Shown piece after piece: positions 50,126 through 57,824 of a stretch of 64,000 nucleotides of DNA. Location of the stretch: NCBI GenBank assembly GCA_046346845.1, contig JAXMHH010000001.1:62001-126000 (forward strand). The letters are read 5' to 3'. Below the pieces are notes generated by a model. That model was not told where the DNA came from. It worked only from the letters and a program-made list of their open reading frames with translations, and did no database searches. Position 1 is the first letter of the stretch. Each line of letters opens with the position of its first letter. Origin of the DNA: DSSB01 sp046346845 (lineage in GTDB: Bacteria; UBA10199; DSSB01). The position numbers and the translations under genes were made by a program.

Positions 50126-51016
50126 ATGGCAAAAACCGATTTGTTGATGCGGCGCGAGTTCCGGCAATTGGAGATCGAGCTTGCGCCCCGGGCCGTCGAT
50201 CCGACCCTCGGCTTTCTTTATCGCTTCGGGATCAGTTCCACCGAAGTCCTGAGGCGCCGGGCGGGCACCTTGTTGCGGGCGGAGGTGCCGAAGGGCTTCC
50301 CCTTCGCCGATTTTTCGCGGCAACTGCGGGACTGGGAGCGTCAGGCCTTCGCCCGCAAGGTCTTCAAGAAGCTGCGCCTGCGCGAGGTGCGAGACCTAAG
50401 CTGGATAGCGAAATACAAAAAATTCTTGGCACCCTTCCCCCTCCTGGAGGCCCCTGCCGCGGAGGCCAAGCGTTTGTGGGTGGACCCGCGGGGGAAGCTG
50501 CCCGCCAAACCCAGGCCGGACACCCTCTACATCGAGGCCGGCCTGGCCTTCGGGACCGGCACCCACACCACCACCCAATTGGCCGCCGAACTGCTCGCCG
50601 CCGCGCTGCAAGGCAAAAAACGGTCCGCGGTCCTGGACCTGGGCTGCGGAACCGGCATCTTGGCGATGGCCGCCAAGCGCCTCGGCGCCGGGAAGACGGT
50701 CGCCGTCGACATCGATCCCGAGGCCCTCGCGGTCGCCCGCGAGAATTTTCGGCGCAACCGGCAGGGAAGCATCACTTTGCGAAAAGACCTGGCCGGGCTT
50801 CGCGGGCGGTTCCCCATCATCGTCTCCAACATCGGATTGCAGGTCCTCCTGGACCTTCGTCCCCAATTGCTGCGCCGCCTCGCCCCCGGCGGCACCCTCA
50901 TCCTTACGGGATTGCTGTATCGGGACTGCGACGAGTTGCTCCGGGCCTACCGCAGCCTGAGGCTGCGGCGCCGCATCAATCGGAAGGGTTGGACGGCGGT
51001 GGCCTTGGGGGCTTAA
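50126..51016 (+). CDS. prmA: ribosomal protein L11 methyltransferase
   Basis: The 296-residue protein has an N-terminal substrate-recognition domain (residues 1-120, with W-I-A-K-Y-K-K-F-L-A-P-F near the end) and a class I methyltransferase domain with L-A-F-G-T-G-T-H-T-T-T, V-L-D-L-G-C-G-T-G-I-L-A, V-A-V-D-I-D-P-E-A and S-N-I-G-L-Q-V-L-L-D-L. The G-T-G-T-H-x-T-T and following S-N-I are PrmA markers. It methylates Lys/Met residues of L11. AAAGGA precedes the ATG. It overlaps the 754-aa gene by four bases convergently. Confidence 0.9.
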   Translation: MAKTDLLMRREFRQLEIELAPRAVDPTLGFLYRFGISSTEVLRRRAGTLLRAEVPKGFPFADFSRQLRDWERQAFARKVFKKLRLREVRDLSWIAKYKKFLAPFPLLEAPAAEAKRLWVDPRGKLPAKPRPDTLYIEAGLAFGTGTHTTTQLAAELLAAALQGKKRSAVLDLGCGTGILAMAAKRLGAGKTVAVDIDPEALAVARENFRRNRQGSITLRKDLAGLRGRFPIIVSNIGLQVLLDLRPQLLRRLAPGGTLILTGLLYRDCDELLRAYRSLRLRRRINRKGWTAVALGA

Positions 51017-53277
51017 TCAATCTTCAGGCAGCCGCCCCCGACCCAATTTTTCAGGTAGAGATGGAAGTGAGGATCCAACTTCTGGACCTGTAGGCTGCGC
51101 TCCTCCGGGGAAAATTGAAAGAGCCCCAAGGCCGCGTGGAAGTGCTGACGGTCGAAGCCGCAGCGTTTCTGGTCCTTCTTGGAAAGGGTCGGTTGGGACT
51201 CCTCCCCGGCCAAGACGATCTCTTGGAAGATCACCTCCCGCTTGAGCGAGGCCCCGCCCTTGTCCTGGAGCCGCTTGATCTCGACCTTGGCGTCCGTCAT
51301 CTTGGCGGCTTCGGGAATTTGAACGGGAAAATAGACGCCGCCGGGCAGTCGGGCGAAGAGTTTCCCCCACACCTCGCCGCGGATCCGGATCGGGCCCAGG
51401 TCGGCCTCGGAGATCTCCAGGCTGGGGCCCCCGGTGTTGGGCAGGAAGCGGCCCAAATCCATCTTCTCGATGCCGAACTCGATCTCCTTGGGCTGGATGA
51501 AGAAGTCGGTGACCACCTGCTTCGCGGCGGCCTCACCCAATTCCTTTTTCAATTCCGGCCAGCCTTCCACCTCGGCGGCGTCTTGGTGGAAGCTCACCAG
51601 GCCACCGCGGCCCTTGACCGTCACCGGCGGACCGCCGGCCTGCGCCTCGAGGGAGGTGCGCAGCAGTTCGGGCCAGATCCGGATCCGGCCCAATCCCGAG
51701 ACCTCGGCCTGCTCCACCCGGGTCTGCGCGGAGGCGTGCAGCTTTTCGGAACGGACCAGGAAGCGGAGTTCGGGGATCTCGCTGCGCAAGCGCCCCGCCA
51801 CCTCCAAGCGGAGGCTCCCGTCCGATTCGTGACCTAAGGCAAAACTCCCGTCCGCCTCCAGCGATTGAAACTTCAAGAAGCCTAGCTCCGAGCCGGCCCG
51901 GCTCACGGTCAACTCGCCGGTGGCCTTGGCCTTCAGCTTGGCCTCAAATTCCGGGCGACCCTGGGCCAACCTCATCCGGATCGCCTCGAAATTAGCCGCA
52001 TCCCCGGGCTTGGTCTTCAACTGGATCCCCAACCCCTGCAGGCGGACCTGCTTGGCGCTGAGGCCCTGGATTTCCAGTTGGGGCCCCTCCGGCGAGGGAA
52101 AGAACTTCAAGCCGTTCAATTCCAAGCCTTCCTCCATGGTCAGGCGCAGGGGCTCGCCGCCGGAATTCGGCTGGACTTCGATCTCCACCTTCTGGCTTTG
52201 GTAGCGCTTCACCTCGAAGCGGGGACCGGCCTTGCCCAGGGGATCGACGTGGATTTGGACCTCCAGGGGCTCGAGGCGTTCCCCGGCATTGGCCAAGCGG
52301 AGGCTCCCGCCCCTGCCCTCGAGCCGCGCGGCCTTCAGGCCATGCAGGCGCAGCACCGGGTCCAAAAGGGATCCGGTCACTGTGATCCGGTGAGTTTCCC
52401 CTGGACCCAAGGGGCCGAATTCCAATTCCAAACCGCTCACCTTGAGTTTCTTGTTGCTGAAATTCCCCTCGATCTTGAGCTCGCTCTTTTCCAAGAGCGG
52501 TTTGACTTGATCGACCCCGACGTTTTTGGCGACCTGGGTCCCCTTGGCCTCCAGGATTTTCAAGACCAGGTCCAGGATCTGCCAGCTGTAGAGCGGCACT
52601 CCTTGCTTGAGGTCGTAGCCCGGGCCCTGCACCAAGGCTTGGGGGAGTTCGGCCTTTTTCAAATAATCCTCGTGGACCTGCTTGGTGATGGGAAACCAGA
52701 GGTATTTGACCTTGGCCTGGAGCTTGCGGGAACCGGGGTCCATCTCCACCTTGAGCACGCGGACGATGAAAAAGGGCCCTAATATAGGCACTTGATCCAG
52801 GGGTTTGAGCAGGGGCTGGGGGCCCGCGAAGGGGCGAAACTCGATGCCCAGCTCCACCAAGGCGCCTTGGCCCTTGATCAAGGCCTTGCTGAAGGTCTGT
52901 ACCGTTCCGGGTCCGATGCCTTCCATGGGCAGCTTTAGGTTGGTGCTCAGCTCGAAATCCTCCAATTGGGTGGTCAGGTCGTAGAGGAGACGCGCCAGCG
53001 GCGAATCCGGTGGAGGTGGTAAAGCGGGCTTGGCCGCGGCGATCGGGCTGAACAGCAGGGTCGATTTCGCCAAGGCGCCCGCCCCTCCCGCGGGCGCGGC
53101 GAAGGCGACCAGCTTGCCAGGGGCCTCCGGGCGGTCCCCGGCCGCGTCGCAGACGAAGTAATCCGACTTCGCCCCCGTCGCGGGGCCCAGCGGGGTCGGC
53201 ATCGCGTTCAGGCTTGGACCCGCGCCGCCCAAGGCGGAGGCGATCTCTTGTACGGGGGAAATCCTGCGGCAACTCAT
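51013..53277 (-). CDS. large beta-rich protein of unknown function (754 aa)
   Basis: The product starts at ATG 53277 inside an ATGA overlap with the 864-aa gene. It has no signal peptide and no transmembrane segment. After an Ala/Pro-rich start (S-P-V-Q-E-I and A-A-P-A-G-G-A-G-A), the body is a long series of short alternating hydrophobic strands, with repeated patterns such as L-K-V-S-G-L-E-L, L-E-I-Q-G-L-S and V-T-V-K-G-R-G-G. That texture is like AsmA/TamB- or bridge-type beta groove proteins, but no anchor or lipid-transfer motif is seen, so this is only a resemblance. It ends with a His-containing segment H-F-H-A-A-L-G-L and D-P-H-F-H. I do not recognise a family. Confidence 0.7.
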   Translation of the reverse strand: MSCRRISPVQEIASALGGAGPSLNAMPTPLGPATGAKSDYFVCDAAGDRPEAPGKLVAFAAPAGGAGALAKSTLLFSPIAAAKPALPPPPDSPLARLLYDLTTQLEDFELSTNLKLPMEGIGPGTVQTFSKALIKGQGALVELGIEFRPFAGPQPLLKPLDQVPILGPFFIVRVLKVEMDPGSRKLQAKVKYLWFPITKQVHEDYLKKAELPQALVQGPGYDLKQGVPLYSWQILDLVLKILEAKGTQVAKNVGVDQVKPLLEKSELKIEGNFSNKKLKVSGLELEFGPLGPGETHRITVTGSLLDPVLRLHGLKAARLEGRGGSLRLANAGERLEPLEVQIHVDPLGKAGPRFEVKRYQSQKVEIEVQPNSGGEPLRLTMEEGLELNGLKFFPSPEGPQLEIQGLSAKQVRLQGLGIQLKTKPGDAANFEAIRMRLAQGRPEFEAKLKAKATGELTVSRAGSELGFLKFQSLEADGSFALGHESDGSLRLEVAGRLRSEIPELRFLVRSEKLHASAQTRVEQAEVSGLGRIRIWPELLRTSLEAQAGGPPVTVKGRGGLVSFHQDAAEVEGWPELKKELGEAAAKQVVTDFFIQPKEIEFGIEKMDLGRFLPNTGGPSLEISEADLGPIRIRGEVWGKLFARLPGGVYFPVQIPEAAKMTDAKVEIKRLQDKGGASLKREVIFQEIVLAGEESQPTLSKKDQKRCGFDRQHFHAALGLFQFSPEERSLQVQKLDPHFHLYLKNWVGGGCLKID

Positions 53278-55871
53278 GGTCCCTTCCCTTCCGCGGGCGG
53301 CGATTTCGCGAATAAGCGCCAATAGGCGGCCAGGTTCAGGGGCAGGCGATCGACGATGTAGACGAGATGGCGCTTTCCCGAATCCGCGGGCACCCCGGAA
53401 TTCAGCGCATCGACATGCAAGTCGGTTTCGAAGCGGATCCCGTCTCCACCGGAATAGGCCACGCCCTTTTGCACGCTCCACAATTGATCCGCCCGCAGCG
53501 AGAGATTGGACAATACCTCGAGGGCGGGACTGGAGGGATCGGTGCCGTTCCGCCAACGCAGGACGCCTCCCTTGAGGCCGACTCCCGAACCCCCGAGGAT
53601 GGAACCATGGGGACCGAGCACCAGTTGCCAGGTCCCCTGCAATTGCCCCGTGCCTTCGAGCGTTCCGGGCATTCCGGAGATTTTCAGCGGTCCGACCTGC
53701 ACCGGGGCCGAGGCCTTGGGGTTGATCCAGAGGAAGAGGGATTTTTTCTCTGGAGAATAACTCAGACTTCCGGCAAGGCCCGCGGCGAAGGGGCCGCTCC
53801 ACTCGCCCTCGAAGCGTCCTCCGGCCTGGGCCTTCAGGTAGACGCGCGGACTCGCCAGCCATGCCCCCAGCGGGGGCGTCCAATAGCTGCCGTCGAGGCG
53901 CAGCCCCTTGAGCTCGGTGCCGGAGTTCAAGTGCCAAGCATCGGGTTCCAGGTGAAATTCCCCCGAGAGACGGTCGCTGTCGGCGCCCTGCCGGACGCTG
54001 AGGCGAAGGGCCTTCCCCCCGAGGGCCTGGGGGATCTCCAACCAGGCGCGAAAGCCCTGGGCGTCCTTTTTGCCCCGGAACTTACCACCTTGGGCGAGGC
54101 TCCTTTTGGATTGCTCGGCGTGCAGGGCGCTGAGGGTCCATTCGATATCGTGAAGATCCGTCCGCAGGGCAAGCGCCGAGGCCAGCTCGAAACGAGGCGC
54201 CGCACCGACCAGACTCAGGTCGCCGGTGCCCTGCCAAAAAGAGCCCTCCTCGGGGGTCATGACAAGCCGCAGCCGAGGCTGAATCGCCAGTGGGCCGAAG
54301 CGAAGCTCCTTGGCCTCGGCGGAGGCCAGGGCCTTGGTCCCGTCACCGTCCCAGCCAAGGGCAAGGCCCTCAAGCTCGAAGCCCGCCTCTTTCCCCGAGG
54401 CGCCCAAGGAAAGATCCCCGCCCAGCCAGAGGCTCCAATCCTCCAGCCGGGGCCGCAGGCCCGCGCCGGTGTCCCGGAAGGGCCCGTTCCAGGAGAGCTC
54501 CAGATTGCGAAATTCCAGCCGTCGGCCCGAGGACTCGCCCAGCGCCTCTCCCGCGAGCTCGCCGGAGAGCCAGAGGGGCTCTTCGCCGGCATCCGCGTCG
54601 TAATCCAGCTCGGCATTCCCGGCGAGGCTCAAGCCCACCACCGGTCCGCCGGCGCCGATTTCCAGCCCGCGCCCCGCCGGCGTCTTCAATTCCAGATTGT
54701 CCAGCTGCAGGAAGGCTCGTCGGAGGCTCAAGCCGGTTCCGGCGGGATCGTATTTCAGGCTCAAGGTTCCGTCGATCGTCACATCCGCCGCAAGAGAAGG
54801 CTCCTGGACCGTGGGAAAATCTCTGCTCGAGAGCCGCAGGCCCTTGGCCTCCACCTCGATGGCGCCTCCGCTCTTGAAGTGGAGCAGCAAGTCCCCCTTC
54901 GCCTGGACCTTCGACTCACCGAAGAGTGCTGGAACCTGAAGCTTCGCGTCCAGATTCTTGAGGGTGACCGTGGTATCGCCCGACTCCGGGGAAAAGGTGA
55001 CCTTGAGATCGGCGCGGCCTTCCGGGATGCGGATCCCCTCCGGCAAGGGCAGGAGGTCGAGGCGAAAGCGCGGCCAATCGACGAAGGAGCCGGAGCGGAT
55101 CCCCGAGAAGTCGAAGCTCCGGTACAAGCCCGCCGCCAGATTTTTGCGCAGGGCCGGGACATCAAAATAGAATTCCAAGCCGGCCATCAGCGGATGGCAG
55201 GAGCCCTGGGGAGTTCCCGGGGGATCGTCCACCCAAAGATCGGTGGGCAGCTTGGCCTTGAGGGTGGCCTCGTATAGGGCGCCTAACAGCCTGTCGCCAA
55301 GGCTTTGGCCGTCGCCGGAAGCGATGCCTTCGGTCAGCTTGCGCAAACTCCCCAGCGGGACCGGATCGAAGCGGCCCGTGGGAAACAGGGCCCCCACCGG
55401 GCTCTGCAGCACCGGCTGGGTGATGTCCTGCTTCTTTGAAAAGGCGCAGGGGCATTCGCTCAGGATCAAGCGACCCGCGGGATTGACGTCGATCTTGCAG
55501 AAATCCAGCAGACCGCCCAGGGCGACGAAACCGCCCAGCCCGATTCCATCGGGGGCGCTCATTTGGCCATGGTGGACCTGAAAACCGGCGCACAGGCCGG
55601 CGCCCTCCAGGATCTTCAGGTCGGGGGAGTCGCTGACTGGGAGCTCGGCGCGGTGAAATCGAAGCTGGAAGGAGTAGGCGCCCTCGCCAAACAGGGAGAT
55701 CAGCTGGCTTTCGGTCTTGGCCTCATCCCAACGGCGCAGCGCGGGCAAGAATTCATCGCCGAATTTTTTCGGCAATGCGGCGGCCGTATTCGGGTCGAGT
55801 CGGGAGAGCCCAGCGGGAAAGGAAGGAAAACTTTGCCCCGAATCGACACCCTGTGCCCGTGGCGGTGTCAT
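53274..55871 (-). CDS. large beta-rich protein of unknown function (864 aa)
   Basis: The product (864 aa) starts M-T-P-P-R-A-Q-G-V-D-S, preceded by AAAGGGG five bases upstream, so the start is firm and has no signal peptide. Residues 1-75 are helical, then come dozens of short strands with repeated L-x-L-x-G and D-L-S-L-x-G-A styles, including a conserved-looking C-P-C near residue 140. Texture resembles AsmA-like groove proteins or adhesin-like beta structures but there is no anchor. It is the first gene of a two-gene operon with the 754-aa gene and is divergent from the lipoprotein gene. Confidence 0.7.
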   Translation of the reverse strand: MTPPRAQGVDSGQSFPSFPAGLSRLDPNTAAALPKKFGDEFLPALRRWDEAKTESQLISLFGEGAYSFQLRFHRAELPVSDSPDLKILEGAGLCAGFQVHHGQMSAPDGIGLGGFVALGGLLDFCKIDVNPAGRLILSECPCAFSKKQDITQPVLQSPVGALFPTGRFDPVPLGSLRKLTEGIASGDGQSLGDRLLGALYEATLKAKLPTDLWVDDPPGTPQGSCHPLMAGLEFYFDVPALRKNLAAGLYRSFDFSGIRSGSFVDWPRFRLDLLPLPEGIRIPEGRADLKVTFSPESGDTTVTLKNLDAKLQVPALFGESKVQAKGDLLLHFKSGGAIEVEAKGLRLSSRDFPTVQEPSLAADVTIDGTLSLKYDPAGTGLSLRRAFLQLDNLELKTPAGRGLEIGAGGPVVGLSLAGNAELDYDADAGEEPLWLSGELAGEALGESSGRRLEFRNLELSWNGPFRDTGAGLRPRLEDWSLWLGGDLSLGASGKEAGFELEGLALGWDGDGTKALASAEAKELRFGPLAIQPRLRLVMTPEEGSFWQGTGDLSLVGAAPRFELASALALRTDLHDIEWTLSALHAEQSKRSLAQGGKFRGKKDAQGFRAWLEIPQALGGKALRLSVRQGADSDRLSGEFHLEPDAWHLNSGTELKGLRLDGSYWTPPLGAWLASPRVYLKAQAGGRFEGEWSGPFAAGLAGSLSYSPEKKSLFLWINPKASAPVQVGPLKISGMPGTLEGTGQLQGTWQLVLGPHGSILGGSGVGLKGGVLRWRNGTDPSSPALEVLSNLSLRADQLWSVQKGVAYSGGDGIRFETDLHVDALNSGVPADSGKRHLVYIVDRLPLNLAAYWRLFAKSPPAEGKGP

Positions 55872-55906
55872 GTATGCCCCTTTCGAAATGGCTTCGTGCG
55901 TTTTCC

Positions 55907-55936
55907 TCTATAGTTGCGCGGATTTTCATGGCGCAA
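55907..55936 (-). promoter_or_regulatory. candidate promoter of the large-protein operon
   Basis: On the minus strand TTGCGC (55936-55931) is followed after 18 bases by TATAGA (55912-55907), about 36 bases before the start codon of the 864-aa gene. The hexamers match three and four of six consensus bases. The spacer is largely filled by the inverted repeat below, so a regulator bound there would control it. Confidence 0.5.
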
Positions 55937-55937
55937 C
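55913..55937. repeat. seven-base perfect inverted repeat at the large-gene promoter
   Basis: GTTGCGC (55913-55919) and GCGCAAC (55931-55937) form a perfect dyad with 11 bases between. It occupies the space from the candidate -35 to just short of the candidate -10 of the minus-strand operon. This is the geometry of an operator for a dimeric regulator; no regulator gene is identified nearby. Confidence 0.6.
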
Positions 55938-55956
55938 GCGAAATGATTTTTGACTG

Positions 55957-55975
55957 GACTTGGAAGGGCCAAGTC
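55957..55975. repeat. seven-base perfect inverted repeat upstream of the lipoprotein gene
   Basis: GACTTGG (55957-55963) and CCAAGTC (55969-55975) form a perfect dyad with a five-base loop, 54 bases before the lipoprotein start. A TTGACT hexamer at 55950 lies beside it, but no good -10 is paired with it. It may be a hairpin in the leader RNA or a second operator. Confidence 0.55.
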
Positions 55976-56029
55976 ATTAAGAGGCCGACGCAAACTCATC
56001 ACCTCTTATCTCAAAAGGGAGAATTCAGC

Positions 56030-56683
56030 ATGTCTCAACGGGCAAGTGTAATCTTCAAAGGAACTATCCTAGCATCAGCCATCCTGGGGATGGTTGCCTG
56101 CGGAAACGGAAACAACAACGGCGGAAACAACAATACCGGCGGCACTATCGATGCCGGCACCGGTACCGGCAACGCCCAAGCCGACACCCAAAGCACGGTG
56201 GCCGCGGTTCAGACCAACACCCAAATCGGCGTGACCCAGGCGATCGCCGCCTCGGGATCCGCGCTGAAATTTGTGGCCATCAGCCAGACCGGCGCCTGCT
56301 CGGGCGGCGGCACCTTCGCGTACTCGGGCAGCGTGACTCCCGGCTCCCCCAGCGCCAGCTACGACCTGGATTTCGACTTCGAAGGATGCGACAAGTACGA
56401 CGGTTCGGTCAGCGTTGTTGGCCAATACGCGGCGGGAACCAACGCTTTTAACTATGACTACACCGTCGACGGAGACGTCGGCGGCAACGGCTGCGTCGTT
56501 AATTTCGCCGACTTCGCGCTCGGCGTCGACCTCGGCATCTCCTTGCCCCCGACCGGCAACGTTCAATTGGACGGCGCGGTCACCGGGGACTGCGGAACGG
56601 CGGGTTCCGCCACCTGCAACTACAACGGAGTGGACATCGATATCACCAATGGCACGGCCACTGGCGCCCCCAGCTGCAGCTAA
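56030..56683 (+). CDS. lipoprotein of unknown function
   Basis: The 217-residue product starts at ATG 56030, nine bases after AAGGGAG. A signal peptide ending L-G-M-V-A-C-G gives a lipobox-like cleavage site before Cys 24. The mature protein opens with an Asn/Gly-rich linker (repeats of N-N-N and G-G-N-N), then a beta-rich region with several paired Cys residues (C-S-G-G-G, F-E-G-C-D, D-C-G-T-A, T-C-N, P-S-C-S). No family is recognised. It should sit in the outer or inner membrane facing outward. It is divergent from the two large genes. Confidence 0.8.
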   Translation: MSQRASVIFKGTILASAILGMVACGNGNNNGGNNNTGGTIDAGTGTGNAQADTQSTVAAVQTNTQIGVTQAIAASGSALKFVAISQTGACSGGGTFAYSGSVTPGSPSASYDLDFDFEGCDKYDGSVSVVGQYAAGTNAFNYDYTVDGDVGGNGCVVNFADFALGVDLGISLPPTGNVQLDGAVTGDCGTAGSATCNYNGVDIDITNGTATGAPSCS

Positions 56684-56705
56684 TCGAATCGCGTTATGCA
56701 AAAAA

Positions 56706-56733
56706 CCCTCTCTTCGGAGAGGGTTTTTTTTTG
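56706..56733. terminator. bidirectional UUCG-capped terminator
   Basis: An eight-pair stem ACCCTCTC, loop TTCG, GAGAGGGT has T residues on its right and A residues on its left. It ends the lipoprotein transcript and, read in the other direction, the transcript of the convergent 325-aa gene. Confidence 0.92.
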
Positions 56734-56744
56734 CTTGTTTGGGC

Positions 56745-57722
56745 TTATTTTTTGGCTTGGGCGGTGAGGATCAGGAAGAAACCCGCCAGCGCGATGCCCA
56801 GGACGGCGGCCCAGACAAAATCCATCCCGGCCAACATCCCGATGGGGACCGCGATCAGCGCCAAGAGCGGATACCAAATCGTCCCGGAGGCGCGCTCCGA
56901 CGCATCCCGCTTCGGCATGGGCCCTAGGTAATAGGGCAATTGGTGGTCGGCCAGGAAACGCTTCAATTCTTCGTCGGACATTCCCCAGCGGTGCTTCAGG
57001 TAGCCAAGCAGCTTTTGGGAAGAGTCTTTCATGCCCTCGCGTCCCAGGATTTGGAGGGCCAGGACCATATGCTCGATCTGGGTGGTGGGGTTCGCCTCGG
57101 CCTTCAGCATCTCGAACAGGGCCTGGCCGGCGGGATGGCGCATCGCCTTGCCGGCCTCCCCGGCCTTTTCCCCCAGGTTCGGAATTTCCGGGGAACCGAA
57201 CTTGTGCTTGATGTCGCCGGCGTCCTTGTCGAGCTTTTGAAAGACGACCGCCTGCTGGGGCGAGAGGCCCTTTTGCAAGACTTGCTGCAACTTGTTCCAA
57301 AACATGCCGCCCTGCTCGGCCTTCAGGCGGTGGATCATCTGGGAGACCTCCAATTTTTGGTCCGACAAGAGGCGTTGGGCCTCGCGGACGAATTCGCGGA
57401 TCACCTGGAGCTCGCGCTGGCTTTCTTGGCCGCGGGGTTCGTTGCGGGAGGAAAGGTCGCCCTGCGGGGAGCGGTAATTTTCATAGCCCTCCCAAACCAC
57501 CGAGGAAAAGGCGTTCATAAACTCCGAGGAAAGGCTGGGCCCCCGTTCCGGCAGCTGGAATTTCGGCTCGATCACGGCTTCCTCGACCGCCTCGGACTGC
57601 TGGGTCTGTTGGTTTTGCTGGGTCTGCTGCGCGGCCTTGTCCTCGGGGCGGGGCCCCTCCGTGGCGGGGGGAGGGGCTTCGGTAACGGGTGGAGGCCGGG
57701 TACTGGAGATTTCAGGGGACAT
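56745..57722 (-). CDS. Gln/Pro-rich protein with a C-terminal membrane anchor, unknown
   Basis: The 325-residue product starts at ATG 57722, five bases after GGAAGG; a GTG at 57728 would add two residues. Residues 1-55 are Pro-, Gln- and Glu-rich (with Q-Q-T-Q-Q-N-Q-Q-T-Q-Q). Residues 60-265 look helical with conserved-looking R-E-L-Q-V-I-R-E-F-V-R-E, L-S-P-Q-Q-A-V-V-F-Q-K-L and H-R-W-G-M-S-D-E-E-L. Two hydrophobic segments at about 285-322 close the protein, so most of it is cytoplasmic. No family is recognised. It is near the large-gene pair but on a separate transcript. Confidence 0.72.
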   Translation of the reverse strand: MSPEISSTRPPPVTEAPPPATEGPRPEDKAAQQTQQNQQTQQSEAVEEAVIEPKFQLPERGPSLSSEFMNAFSSVVWEGYENYRSPQGDLSSRNEPRGQESQRELQVIREFVREAQRLLSDQKLEVSQMIHRLKAEQGGMFWNKLQQVLQKGLSPQQAVVFQKLDKDAGDIKHKFGSPEIPNLGEKAGEAGKAMRHPAGQALFEMLKAEANPTTQIEHMVLALQILGREGMKDSSQKLLGYLKHRWGMSDEELKRFLADHQLPYYLGPMPKRDASERASGTIWYPLLALIAVPIGMLAGMDFVWAAVLGIALAGFFLILTAQAKK

Positions 57723-57824
57723 AGACACCTTCCATGAAGACCCTCTCTCCCTCTCATTATCCGTGATTTATCCTGCAAAGTTGAGTGGGCGGAAAAAGGA
57801 TAGGAAAATTCGAGAATTTTGCCT

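Noticed and set aside
53367..55277. A 636-codon frame on the plus strand opposite the 864-aa gene
   Set aside because: It has no ribosome site or domain and is Gly/Gln/Arg-rich. The minus-strand gene has a strong ribosome site and coupling to its partner. Because the minus-strand protein is itself unrecognised, this rejection is less certain than the others.
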